Below are positions 30,658 to 39,351 of a DNA stretch of 64,000 bases, one piece after another. The first letter of the stretch is position 1; every line of letters begins with the position of its first letter. The translations under genes and the position numbers were made by a program. The notes below the pieces were generated by a model that worked only from the letters and a program-made list of their open reading frames with translations, was not told the origin of the DNA and searched no databases. The stretch comes from Mycolicibacterium mageritense. Its GTDB lineage: Bacteria > Actinomycetota > Actinomycetes > Mycobacteriales > Mycobacteriaceae. The stretch is from NCBI RefSeq assembly GCF_010727475.1, contig NZ_AP022567.1:3410001-3474000 (forward strand), in the 5' to 3' direction.

Positions 30658-31323
30658 GTGGCAACGGTTGCGGTCGTCCCGGCCGCGGGCTCTGGTGAAC
30701 GGCTCGGTGCGGGACGGCCGAAAGCTTTCGTCAATCTGGGGGACAAGCCCCTGCTGGCGCATGCCCTTGCCGGGCTGCGCGCGTCAGGGGTGATCGACAG
30801 GGTCGTGGTGGCGGTGCCACCGACCCTCACCGATGAGGCCAAGCTGCTGTTCGGCGACGCCGCCGAGATCGTCGCGGGCGGCGCCGACCGGACCGAGTCG
30901 GTCGGGTTGGCCCTCGCGGCGGCCGGTGACGCAGAATTCGTCCTGGTGCACGATGCCGCGCGGGCGCTGACGCCGCCGGATCTGATCGTGCGCGTGGTTC
31001 AGGCCTTGCAATCCGGGCATGCCGCAGTGGTACCCGGGCTCGCGCTTACCGACACCATAAAGGCCGTCGACGCCAACGGTGCGGTGCTCGGCACGCCCGA
31101 GCGGGCGGGGCTGCGCGCCGTCCAGACGCCCCAGGGTTTCCACGCCGACGTGCTGCGCCGGGCCTACCAGCGCGCCGGCGCTGGGGTCGCCACCGACGAC
31201 GCGTCGCTTGTCGAGCAGATGGGCACTCCCGTGCAGATCGTGGCAGGCGACCCGATGGCGTTCAAGATCACCACCGCGATGGATCTCCTGTTGGCAGAAG
31301 CCGTCCTGGCGCGTGGCGCGTGA
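30658..31323 (+). CDS. ispD: 2-C-methyl-D-erythritol 4-phosphate cytidylyltransferase
   Basis: 221 residues; third step of the MEP isoprenoid pathway. Nucleotide-binding motif AVVPAAGSGERLGAGRPKAF, VLVHDAARAL for substrate binding, and TPQGF / ATDDASLVE near the C-terminus. GTG start 6 bases after carD; the stop overlaps ispF (GTGA). Confidence 0.95.
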   Translation: MATVAVVPAAGSGERLGAGRPKAFVNLGDKPLLAHALAGLRASGVIDRVVVAVPPTLTDEAKLLFGDAAEIVAGGADRTESVGLALAAAGDAEFVLVHDAARALTPPDLIVRVVQALQSGHAAVVPGLALTDTIKAVDANGAVLGTPERAGLRAVQTPQGFHADVLRRAYQRAGAGVATDDASLVEQMGTPVQIVAGDPMAFKITTAMDLLLAEAVLARGA

Positions 31324-31796
31324 CGATCCCACGCGTCGGTGTGGGCACCGATGTCCACCCGATCGAGGCCGGGCGCCCCTGCTGGCTGCTGGGGCTGCTT
31401 TTCGAGGGCGCTGACGGCTGCGCCGGGCATTCCGACGGCGACGTCGCGGCCCACGCGCTGTGCGACGCCCTGCTGAGCGCGGCGGGCCTCGGCGATCTGG
31501 GCGCCGTGTTCGGCACCGACCGCCCCGAATGGCGTGGCGTCACAGGCGCCGAAATGCTGCGGCACGTCCGGGAGCTCGTGCAGGCGGCCGGGTTTGCGAT
31601 CGGCAATGCCACGGTTCAGGTGATCGGCAACCGGCCCAAGGTCGGGCCCCGCCGCGACGAGGCGCAGGGCCTGCTCACCGAGCTCGTCGGCGCGCCTGTT
31701 TCGGTTTCTGCGACCACGACCGACGGCCTCGGGCTGACCGGCCGTGGCGAGGGTTTGGCCGCGATTGCCACGGCTTTGGTAATTCCAGCCGAATAG
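31320..31796 (+). CDS. ispF: 2-C-methyl-D-erythritol 2,4-cyclodiphosphate synthase
   Basis: 158 residues; fifth step of the MEP pathway. Zinc ligands Asp11 and His13 in VGTDVHPI, with GHSDGDVAAHALCDALL supplying the third. TTTDGLGLTGRGEGLAA is the C-terminal signature. Coupled to ispD by overlapping GTGA. Confidence 0.96.
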   Translation: MTIPRVGVGTDVHPIEAGRPCWLLGLLFEGADGCAGHSDGDVAAHALCDALLSAAGLGDLGAVFGTDRPEWRGVTGAEMLRHVRELVQAAGFAIGNATVQVIGNRPKVGPRRDEAQGLLTELVGAPVSVSATTTDGLGLTGRGEGLAAIATALVIPAE

Positions 31797-31857
31797 GGCC
31801 GGTAAGCTGGCGCGTCGTGGCCGGACAGCCCGGTTGCGCACGCGAGGAGCAAAAGTT

Positions 31858-33258
31858 GTGATGCGGCTTTACGACACCATGGCGGGTGCCGTACGTGATT
31901 TCGTGCCGCTGCAGCCCGGGCATGCCTCGATCTACCTGTGCGGCGCAACGGTCCAGGGGCTTCCGCATATCGGTCACGTCCGCAGCGGTGTCGCGTTCGA
32001 CGTGCTGCGGCGGTGGCTGACGGCCAACGGCTACGACGTCGCGTTCATCCGCAACGTCACCGACATCGACGACAAGATCCTCAACAAGGCCGCCGACGCG
32101 GGCAGGCCGTGGTGGGAGTGGGCCGCCACCTACGAGCGGGCGTTCAGCGCCGCCTACGACGCGCTGGGGGTGCTGCCGCCGTCGGCCGAGCCGCGCGCCA
32201 CCGGACACATCACCCAGATGGTCGAGCTCATCGACCGGCTCATCGACAAGGGCCACGCGTATGCCGCCGACGGCGACGTGTACTTCGACGTGTTGAGCCT
32301 GCCCGAATACGGCCAGCTGTCCGGGCACAAGATCGACGACGTGCACCAGGGTGAGGGCGCCGCCACCGGCAAGCGCGACCCGCGGGACTTCACGCTGTGG
32401 AAGGGCGCGAAACCTGGCGAGCCGTCGTGGCCGACGCCGTGGGGCCGGGGGCGTCCCGGCTGGCACACCGAATGCGTCGCGATGTGCGAGGCCTATCTCG
32501 GTGAGACTTTCGACATCCACGCGGGCGGCATGGATCTGGTCTTCCCGCACCACGAGAACGAGATCGCCCAGGCTCACGCCGCGGGAGACGGCTTCGCGCG
32601 GTACTGGCTGCACAACGGCTGGGTCACCATGGGCGGCGAGAAGATGAGCAAGTCGCTGGGCAACGTGCTGTCGATCCCGGCTGTGCTGCGACGGGTTCGC
32701 GCCGCCGAGCTCCGGTACTACCTGGGCAGCGCGCACTACCGGTCGATGCTGGAGTTCTCCGAGACGGCCCTGCAGGACGCGGTCAAGGCCTACAGCGGCA
32801 TCGAGGACTTCCTGCACCGCGTGCGCAACCGGGTCGGTGCGGTCGAGATCGGGCAGTGGACGCCGAAGTTCGCCGCGGCTCTCGACGACGATCTCTCGGT
32901 GCCGATTGCGCTCGCCGAGGTGCACGCCGCGCGCGCCGAGGGCAACCGCGCGCTCGACGCGGGCGACCACGACGGAGCGATGGCGCAGGCGAGCGCCATC
33001 CGCGCGATGATGGACATCCTCGGGTGCGACCCGCTCAACGAGCGCTGGGAGTCGCGTGACGAGGCCTCGGCCGCGCTGGCGGCCGTCGATGTCCTGGTGC
33101 AGTGGGCACTCGCGAGCCGCGCCGAGGCGCGGGAGAATCGTGACTGGGCAGCCGCCGACGCCATCCGCGACCGGCTCAAGGAGGCCGGCATCGAGGTCAC
33201 CGACACGGCCGACGGACCGCAGTGGGCGTTGCTCGACGGAGACGGAAAGCAGCAGTAA
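31858..33258 (+). CDS. cysS: cysteinyl-tRNA synthetase
   Basis: 466 residues from GTG 31858, chosen because GAGGAG lies 8 bases upstream; ATG 31861 is equally possible. Class I synthetase: HIGH in GLPHIGHVRSGV and KMSKS in GEKMSKSLGN. Zinc ligands are Cys28, the Cys in WHTECVAMC, and the His/Glu in HHENEIAQ. The C-terminal helical anticodon domain is complete. Confidence 0.95.
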   Translation: MMRLYDTMAGAVRDFVPLQPGHASIYLCGATVQGLPHIGHVRSGVAFDVLRRWLTANGYDVAFIRNVTDIDDKILNKAADAGRPWWEWAATYERAFSAAYDALGVLPPSAEPRATGHITQMVELIDRLIDKGHAYAADGDVYFDVLSLPEYGQLSGHKIDDVHQGEGAATGKRDPRDFTLWKGAKPGEPSWPTPWGRGRPGWHTECVAMCEAYLGETFDIHAGGMDLVFPHHENEIAQAHAAGDGFARYWLHNGWVTMGGEKMSKSLGNVLSIPAVLRRVRAAELRYYLGSAHYRSMLEFSETALQDAVKAYSGIEDFLHRVRNRVGAVEIGQWTPKFAAALDDDLSVPIALAEVHAARAEGNRALDAGDHDGAMAQASAIRAMMDILGCDPLNERWESRDEASAALAAVDVLVQWALASRAEARENRDWAAADAIRDRLKEAGIEVTDTADGPQWALLDGDGKQQ

Positions 33259-34202
33259 TGGCAGGCAATTCGCAGCGCCGCGGCGCAGTCCGCAAGGCCG
33301 GGACCAAGAAGGGACCGACCGTCGGCTCGGGCGGCGTACGCAGGCGCGGGCTCGAAGGCCGTGGCGCCACCCCGCCGGCCCACATGCGGCCCAACCATCC
33401 GGCGGCCAAAAAGGCCAGGGCCGCCGCCAAGGCCCAGAAGCAGCGCGCGGGCCGCAAGACCGACGAGACCGAGTTGGTGCTCGGCCGCAACCCTGTGCTG
33501 GAGTGCTTGCGCGCCAAGGTTCCCGCCACCGCGCTGTACGTCGCGCTCGGCACCGAGGCCGACGAGCGGGTCACCGAATCCGTTCAGATCGCCGCGGACC
33601 GGGGCATCTCGATCCTCGAGGTGCCGCGCACCGATCTCGACCGCATGAGTTCGAACGCGCTGCACCAGGGCCTGGCCTTGCAGGTGCCGCCGTACGTGTA
33701 TGCCCACCCCGACGATCTGCTCGCGGCGGCCAAGGCCGACGGCGCCCCGGCGCTGCTGGTGGCGCTCGACAACATCTCCGATCCGCGCAACCTCGGTGCG
33801 ATCGTGCGGTCGACGGCCGCGTTCGGCGGGCACGGGGTGGTGATCCCGCAGCGCCGCTCGGCATCCGTGACCGCGGTGGCGTGGCGCACGAGTGCCGGCG
33901 CGGCGGCGCGGTTGCGGGTCGCGCGCGCGACGAACCTCAACCGGACGCTCAAGAGCTGGGCTGATGCGGGCCTGACGGTGGTGGGCCTCGATGCGGGCGG
34001 GGACACCGAACTCGACGAGCTCGACGCGACGGGGCCCATCGTGGTCGTGGTCGGCTCCGAGGGCAAGGGCCTGTCCCGCCTGGTGCGCGAGAACTGCGAC
34101 GCCGTGGTTTCGATCCCCATGGCCGGGCCCACCGAATCGCTCAACGCGTCGGTGGCCGCGGGTGTGGTGCTCGCCGAGGTCGCCCGCCAGCGTCGCGGCT
34201 GA
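33258..34202 (+). CDS. rlmB: 23S rRNA (guanosine-2'-O-)-methyltransferase, SpoU/TrmH family
   Basis: 314 residues. A basic low-complexity N-terminus (about 1-70) is followed by a substrate-binding domain and the SPOUT methyltransferase fold. Motifs: NISDPRNLGAIVRSTAAFGG, VVVVGSEGKGLSRLV and SIPMAGPTESLNASVAAGV, which form the knotted AdoMet site. ATG overlaps the cysS stop by one base. Confidence 0.9.
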   Translation: MAGNSQRRGAVRKAGTKKGPTVGSGGVRRRGLEGRGATPPAHMRPNHPAAKKARAAAKAQKQRAGRKTDETELVLGRNPVLECLRAKVPATALYVALGTEADERVTESVQIAADRGISILEVPRTDLDRMSSNALHQGLALQVPPYVYAHPDDLLAAAKADGAPALLVALDNISDPRNLGAIVRSTAAFGGHGVVIPQRRSASVTAVAWRTSAGAAARLRVARATNLNRTLKSWADAGLTVVGLDAGGDTELDELDATGPIVVVVGSEGKGLSRLVRENCDAVVSIPMAGPTESLNASVAAGVVLAEVARQRRG

Positions 34203-34206
34203 TTCA

Positions 34207-34227
34207 TTCTGCGGCCATGGCGCAGAA
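34207..34227. repeat. hairpin between convergent genes, possible terminator
   Basis: TTCTGCG / CGCAGAA stem (7 bp) with GCCATGG loop, located 5 bases after the rlmB stop and 30 bases before the convergent phosphatase stop. There is no T tract, so terminator activity is uncertain. Confidence 0.35.
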
Positions 34228-34257
34228 GTGCGAGTGCCGAGAGCCGTCGCGGCAGGA

Positions 34258-35793
34258 TCAACTGGGCCGGCGCGGCTTGCGCAACGTGAAGCGGTCCACC
34301 GGAGTGGTCTGACCGAACGGCCCGTCGACTGCGAAATAGGTTGCCTCAATTGAGGTTTCACCGCCCGCCGAGCCCGGGTCGACGTCGAACATCACGAATC
34401 CGTAGGCGTGCTCCACGTCGCGGAACGCCGACCACGGTGCCGCTTCGGTGACGTAGCGTGGCGTGCGTTTGCGCAACGCCGGGTCGGGCGCGCCGACGCC
34501 GGTGAGCACCCGGCAGCGCGGTTCGGGGAAGAACATGCGGTTCGACGGGATCGAGGTACCCCCGCCGCCGATCACCAGATGCACTGTGCCGCGCCCGTCT
34601 TCGACGGGGATGGGGGTCAGCGTGTCGGTGGGCAGCACACCGCGGATCGGGTGTGAGCGTTCGTAGTGATGCTCGTGGCCGCACACCACGAGGTCGACGC
34701 CGTAGCGGTCGAACAGCGGCAGCCAGTTCTCCCGGATACCGAGGTCCGCGCCGTTGGTGCGGTCGGCGGTCGACACCGCGGTCTGGTGCATGCAGACCAC
34801 GATCCAGTCGATGTCGGCGTCGGCGCTCGTGCGCTCCAATTCCTTTTCCAACCAACGCTTCTGAGCGCCGCCCGAGTAACCGTGCACGTATGAGTTGCCG
34901 CCGTCCTGATAGCACACGTCGTCGTTGTTGAGGCTGATCACCCGTACGGCGCCCGCGGTGAACGCGTACCACACGCCGCGCAGTTCGTCGTCTGCGCCGG
35001 AATCTGGCAACGCGAAGTAGGTCTGGTAGGCGCCGTAGCCGATCGGGCCGTTGCCCAGTTCGTTCTCGTGGTTGCCCGCCGCGGGCATCCAGGGACGGTG
35101 CCGCGCCGACCGCGAGTTGTTCTCGAACCAGTTCGACCAGGTTCGGACCCGGTCGCCGGACAGGTTGGCGTAGCACAGGTCGCCGTTGACCAGGTTGAAC
35201 AGCGGCCGCACGTTCTCGACCGCGGTCGTGATGTCGCCCGCGGCGGGCGAACCCAGGCTGTCGCTGCCGAAGGCCTGGGCCACCATGGCGTCGAGCGTCG
35301 GTGTGGACTGGTCGCCAAAGCTGGTGAACCGCAGGTGGGCCCGCCCTCGCGGCGCCGTGCGTGCCGTGCCGAGCTCAGGACTCGCGCCGTCGTGCACCGC
35401 GGCGTAGACATACTCGGTGTCGGGCAGCAGGCCCGTGAGCCGGGCGTGGTGCACGCGGATCTCGGTGTTCGACTGGGCGTCGCGGTACGTCACCGTTTCG
35501 GCGGCGACGGTGTCACCGAAGCCGTCGCCGGGCGTGCCGAACATGACCCGCGGATTGCCGACGCCGACCACGGTGTGCCACGACACCACGACTTCCGACG
35601 ACGCATCCGCGCCGTACTGCAGGTGCAGACCGCTGACGCGGGGCGCGCCGCTGCGGTCGTCACGCTGCCACAGCTCCGGTCCGGACGAGCGGAGCTGGCC
35701 GTCGGCCACCGCTCCCGCGCCGGCCCCGAGGATCGCGGTGGTGCCGCCCACGAGCAGCAGTGTTCGTCTACTCACCCCGGCGTTGTCGGTCAC
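34258..35793 (-). CDS. purple acid phosphatase-like metallophosphoesterase, Tat-exported
   Basis: 511 residues. A twin-arginine signal (VSRRTLLLVGG) starts the protein. An N-terminal fibronectin-like domain (about 50-145) precedes the metallophosphoesterase core: FGDQS, NGDLCY, AGNHE, CMHQ and CGHEHHYERSHP provide the metal ligands. Probably releases phosphate from esters at the cell surface. Lies 56 bases after the ArsB-type permease on the same strand. Confidence 0.85.
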   Translation of the reverse strand: MTDNAGVSRRTLLLVGGTTAILGAGAGAVADGQLRSSGPELWQRDDRSGAPRVSGLHLQYGADASSEVVVSWHTVVGVGNPRVMFGTPGDGFGDTVAAETVTYRDAQSNTEIRVHHARLTGLLPDTEYVYAAVHDGASPELGTARTAPRGRAHLRFTSFGDQSTPTLDAMVAQAFGSDSLGSPAAGDITTAVENVRPLFNLVNGDLCYANLSGDRVRTWSNWFENNSRSARHRPWMPAAGNHENELGNGPIGYGAYQTYFALPDSGADDELRGVWYAFTAGAVRVISLNNDDVCYQDGGNSYVHGYSGGAQKRWLEKELERTSADADIDWIVVCMHQTAVSTADRTNGADLGIRENWLPLFDRYGVDLVVCGHEHHYERSHPIRGVLPTDTLTPIPVEDGRGTVHLVIGGGGTSIPSNRMFFPEPRCRVLTGVGAPDPALRKRTPRYVTEAAPWSAFRDVEHAYGFVMFDVDPGSAGGETSIEATYFAVDGPFGQTTPVDRFTLRKPRRPS

Positions 35794-35849
35794 CCTGCCG
35801 TGCTACCGGGTCAATGCGAACGGTGTGGCACCGGCAAGTTAACGGTGTC

Positions 35850-37085
35850 CTAGCCGCCGAAGATTCGAAGGCCCACCCACAGCGCGACCACGCAGACGAC
35901 CACGGTCAGCGGCGTCGTCACGAGCCCCACCCGGCTGAACTCGGTGAACCGCGCAGGCACGTCGTAGCGATGAACCACATTGCGCCACAGCAGGTTCGAC
36001 AGTGAGCCGAGGTAGCTCAGGTTCGGCCCCACGTTGACCCCGATCAGCACGGCCAGCACCGCGCCGGGGCCGGACGCCGCCACCAGCGGCAGCAGCACCA
36101 GCACCGCGGGCAGATTGTTGACCAGGTTGGCCAGCACGGCGGCCACCGCCGCGAAACCCAGCAGCGCTGGCAGCGAGTCGCCGGCCGGAAGCAGCCCGCG
36201 CATGATGTCGCCCAGACCGTTGTGCACCACGGCATCCACGACGACGCCCAGGCACAGCACGAACGCCAGGAACGGCGCGTTGACCGCCCGCGCGATACCG
36301 GTCAGTGTGCTGCGCCGCTGGGCAAGGCTGCGCACGCCGAGCACGAGCGCACCGGCCAGCGCGGCCCAGGCGGGGGACACATCGAACACCGACGTGACGG
36401 CGAAACCCGCCAGCGTCAAACCCAGGACCACGAGCACGAACACCGGGATCTCGGGCGGCGGGGGAGTGACGTCGGCGGCCGGTCGGCTCAACTCACGGCG
36501 AAAGAGCAAACGCAGCAATACGAATTCGACCGCGATACCCGCGAGCCACGGCACCGCCATGATCGCGCTGAACTGGGTGAAGGACAGCCCGGCCACCGCG
36601 AAGGCCAGGAGATTCGTCAGGTTGGAAACCGGGAAGACCAGCGACGCGGTGTTCGCCAGGTGCGCGGTGGCGTACGCGTGCGGACGCGGCGTGATCGACA
36701 GCGTGCGGGCCGTCGCCAGCACCACCGGCGTGAGCAGCACGACCGTCGCGTCGAGGCTCAGCACCGCGGTCGTGGTGGCGCCGATCAGAAACACGCGAGT
36801 GAGCAGTCGGCGCGGATCGCCGCGGCTCGCGCGTGCCATCAGGGTGCCCGCGGCGTGGAACAGGCCTTCATCGTCACACAGGTGCGCAAGGACCAGCACA
36901 GCCGCGAGAAACCCGACCACCGGCAGCAGCCGGTTCACCTCGGCGAGGGCCTCGTCGGCCGAGATCACGTCGAACGCGATCAGCAGTCCGGCCGCGGGAA
37001 CGGCCGCGACGGCCTCGGGCCAGCCTTCGGGCCGCGCGAGCGCGAACACCAACACGACAGCCAGCAGCACGACGGCCAAAATCAA
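35850..37085 (-). CDS. ArsB/SLC13-type ion transporter
   Basis: 411 residues and about eleven hydrophobic segments. Family landmarks include LSLDATVVLLTPVVL, VFPVSNLTNLLAFAVAG and VNVGPNLSYLGSLSNLLW. Homologous position and similarity to the mycobacterial protein called ArsB2. No arsR or arsC lies nearby, so arsenite is not established; it may carry another anion. Confidence 0.75.
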   Translation of the reverse strand: MILAVVLLAVVLVFALARPEGWPEAVAAVPAAGLLIAFDVISADEALAEVNRLLPVVGFLAAVLVLAHLCDDEGLFHAAGTLMARASRGDPRRLLTRVFLIGATTTAVLSLDATVVLLTPVVLATARTLSITPRPHAYATAHLANTASLVFPVSNLTNLLAFAVAGLSFTQFSAIMAVPWLAGIAVEFVLLRLLFRRELSRPAADVTPPPPEIPVFVLVVLGLTLAGFAVTSVFDVSPAWAALAGALVLGVRSLAQRRSTLTGIARAVNAPFLAFVLCLGVVVDAVVHNGLGDIMRGLLPAGDSLPALLGFAAVAAVLANLVNNLPAVLVLLPLVAASGPGAVLAVLIGVNVGPNLSYLGSLSNLLWRNVVHRYDVPARFTEFSRVGLVTTPLTVVVCVVALWVGLRIFGG

Positions 37086-37186
37086 GGCGTAGATCCTTTC
37101 GGCCGGTCGAACATTCGATGACTATTCGGGCGGTCGGCCCGTGCGGTCATGACCGTACCCGTGCCTGCTGGATAACGTGGTTCACC

Positions 37187-38164
37187 ATGCGTCTGGCTGC
37201 TCCGATCATCCTGCTCTTCGCGCTGGCTGCGGCCTTCCAAGCGGTGCCGCCCGCTGCCGCGGCACCCACCGGATTCGACCTGCAGTCCCACCGCGGCGGC
37301 CGCGGCGAGACCACCGAGGAGTCGTTGCGGGCCTTCGCGAAGTCCCTCGAACTCGGGGTCAGCACGCTCGAGCTCGACATCGTGCTCACCAAGGACCGCC
37401 AACCTTTGGTGTGGCACGACCCACGGATCGACGAGGCCAAGTGCGCCGACACCGCGCCGGCGTTCCCGGGTGACCCGATGTATCCCTACGTCGGGAAACT
37501 CGTGCACGATCTCACCCTCGAACAGATCCGTACGCTGGACTGCGGCAAGTTGCTCAGCGGTTTTCCCGACGCTGAGGTGGTGCGCAACAACAAGATCGCC
37601 GTGCTGCCCGAGGTTTTCGAGCTGACCGACGCCTACGGCGCCGATGTGCGATACAACATCGAGACCAAGATCGAGGCCGACAAGCCCGAAACATCGGCTA
37701 CGCCCGAGGAATTCGTCGATGTCATCCTGTCCGCGGTCCGGGCCGCGAACAAGGTCGACAAGGTGGACATCCAGAGTTTCGACTGGCGCACACTGCCGCT
37801 GGTGCGCCAGGCCGAGCCGTCGATCCCGCGGGTGGCGCTGTGGGACGACACCACCTGGATACCCGATTCCCCGTGGCTCGGCGGCGTCAACCCGGCCGTC
37901 GTGAGCGATCCGATCGCGGGTGCCAGGTCCGTGGGAGCCACAGTGCTCTCACCTCAGTATCAATTGGTGGACCGGGGATTCGTGGACCGGGCCCACGCGC
38001 TGGACCTCACGGTGACGCCGTGGACCGTCAACGATCCGGCCGCCATGCGGGCATTGATCGCCGACGGGGTCGACGGCCTGATCACCGATTACCCGACCCG
38101 GCTGCGGGCTGTGCTGGCGGAACTCGGCATGCCGTTGCCGCAGCCATACCGTCGCATCAGCTGA
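37187..38164 (+). CDS. secreted glycerophosphodiester phosphodiesterase
   Basis: 325 residues. Signal peptide of about 25 residues (ends AAAA). GDPD signatures: SHRGGRGETTEES, ELDIVLTKDRQPLVWHD, and the C-terminal TPWTVNDPAAMRALIADGVDGLITDYP. Hydrolyses glycerophosphodiesters to glycerol 3-phosphate and an alcohol outside the membrane. Divergent from the permease; the end overlaps the next, convergent gene by 8 bases. Confidence 0.87.
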   Translation: MRLAAPIILLFALAAAFQAVPPAAAAPTGFDLQSHRGGRGETTEESLRAFAKSLELGVSTLELDIVLTKDRQPLVWHDPRIDEAKCADTAPAFPGDPMYPYVGKLVHDLTLEQIRTLDCGKLLSGFPDAEVVRNNKIAVLPEVFELTDAYGADVRYNIETKIEADKPETSATPEEFVDVILSAVRAANKVDKVDIQSFDWRTLPLVRQAEPSIPRVALWDDTTWIPDSPWLGGVNPAVVSDPIAGARSVGATVLSPQYQLVDRGFVDRAHALDLTVTPWTVNDPAAMRALIADGVDGLITDYPTRLRAVLAELGMPLPQPYRRIS

Positions 38165-39080
38165 CCCACGGATCGGACGGTTCCCACAGCGTCGGCAGGT
38201 GCAGGCACACGCCGTCACGCTCGGCCAGCCGGGTCAGCGTCCGCATCGACACATCGAGATCGTCACCGGCATACGGCAACGCGCGCAACGGCTTGTCCAG
38301 CGGCCGGAAGAAGTCGTCCCAATGGATGAGCACCACGCGGCGCGCGCCGACCGCACGGACCGTCTCGGCCCAGTAGCTCTCGAAGTACTCCTCGGACTGC
38401 AATCCGAGCTGCCCGACGCCGAGGTAAACCACGTCGGCCTGCTGACCCGCGAGCGCGCCCGGCACCGCCCCCGCACTGCCCACGATCAGCAGCCTGCTGT
38501 CGCTGTCGCGGTGGCGGAGGAACGTCGACCAGGCCTCGCCGCACTTGTAGGCCGAGGCCTTGACGGGTGGCACGACCGGCGCGGTGATCGTGCCGGGGAA
38601 CCGGTCGGGCGGGCAGTGCTCGGACGAGAACAGGGTGACGTCGTAGCCGCCGAGACGTACCGGTTCACCTGGGGTTACGGTGACGACGCGGTCGGGCGCC
38701 AGCCCCTGCCCGGCACCGATCTGGGCGGCGGACGTTCCTCCGACCAGGCGTGCCCCGGTGTGCTCGGCCACCACGGCGGAGTCCATCGCGTGGTCGAAAT
38801 GCGTGTGGACCGGCAGCACGGCGTCGAGCCGGTCGACGCCGAGCCGCGCCAGGCACCCGGCGATGCGGGGCGCCGACGGTGCCAGCTTGCGCAGGCCGAC
38901 GCTCAGCAGGTTCGGTCGGGAGAAGAAGCCGTCGGTCATCACCGCCGACCTGCCGTCGTCGATCAGCAGGGTCGTGACGCCGGCCCACGTGACCCGTACC
39001 GCGGATTCGGGTGTGGCCGGCGGGGCGTCGAAGAACCGGTCGTAGTCGGCCAGGTCGGGCCTGCCGGGTTTGAGCCGCAT
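38157..39080 (-). CDS. metallo-beta-lactamase fold hydrolase, UlaG/NAPE-PLD-like
   Basis: 307 residues from ATG 39080. VHTHFDHAMDSAVVAEHTGA is the HxHxDH metal site, with downstream SSEHCPPDRFPG and LIHWDDFF supplying other ligands. Family resemblance is to single-domain lactonase or N-acyl-phosphatidylethanolamine hydrolase types. Substrate unknown. Confidence 0.8.
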   Translation of the reverse strand: MRLKPGRPDLADYDRFFDAPPATPESAVRVTWAGVTTLLIDDGRSAVMTDGFFSRPNLLSVGLRKLAPSAPRIAGCLARLGVDRLDAVLPVHTHFDHAMDSAVVAEHTGARLVGGTSAAQIGAGQGLAPDRVVTVTPGEPVRLGGYDVTLFSSEHCPPDRFPGTITAPVVPPVKASAYKCGEAWSTFLRHRDSDSRLLIVGSAGAVPGALAGQQADVVYLGVGQLGLQSEEYFESYWAETVRAVGARRVVLIHWDDFFRPLDKPLRALPYAGDDLDVSMRTLTRLAERDGVCLHLPTLWEPSDPWVS

Positions 39081-39102
39081 GGCCCCCACCCTAGGACCGT
39101 GC

Positions 39103-39351
39103 CTATCCGTAGCGGCGCCGGAACTTCTCCACCTGGCCGGCCGAATCGATGTGGCGTGCCGACCCGGTCCAGAACGGGTGCGAATCGGAGCTCACATCGA
39201 CCACGATCAGCGGGTAGGTCTCGACGCCGTCAGCGGTCGGCCAGTCGATCGTGCGACTGCTCGTCGCGGTCGACCGGGTGAGGAACCGGGTTCCGGTCGC
39301 GGCGTCCTGGAAGACCACCGGGTGGTAGTCGGGGTGGATACCGGGTTTCAT
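39103..39351 (-). CDS. rpmE2: alternative ribosomal protein L31 (type B, zinc-free)
   Basis: 82 residues with no cysteine, so the CxxC zinc ribbon of ordinary L31 is absent. MKPGIHPDYHPVVFQD and SDSHPFWTG are L31 type B hallmarks. Its ATG overlaps the mrf stop (ATGA). In zinc-starved bacteria such C-minus proteins replace zinc-binding copies and free zinc. Confidence 0.93.
   Translation of the reverse strand: MKPGIHPDYHPVVFQDAATGTRFLTRSTATSSRTIDWPTADGVETYPLIVVDVSSDSHPFWTGSARHIDSAGQVEKFRRRYG

Noticed and set aside
31861..33258. Shorter CysS starting at ATG 31861
   Set aside because: Cannot be excluded, but GTG 31858 has the better distance from GAGGAG; the difference is one residue.
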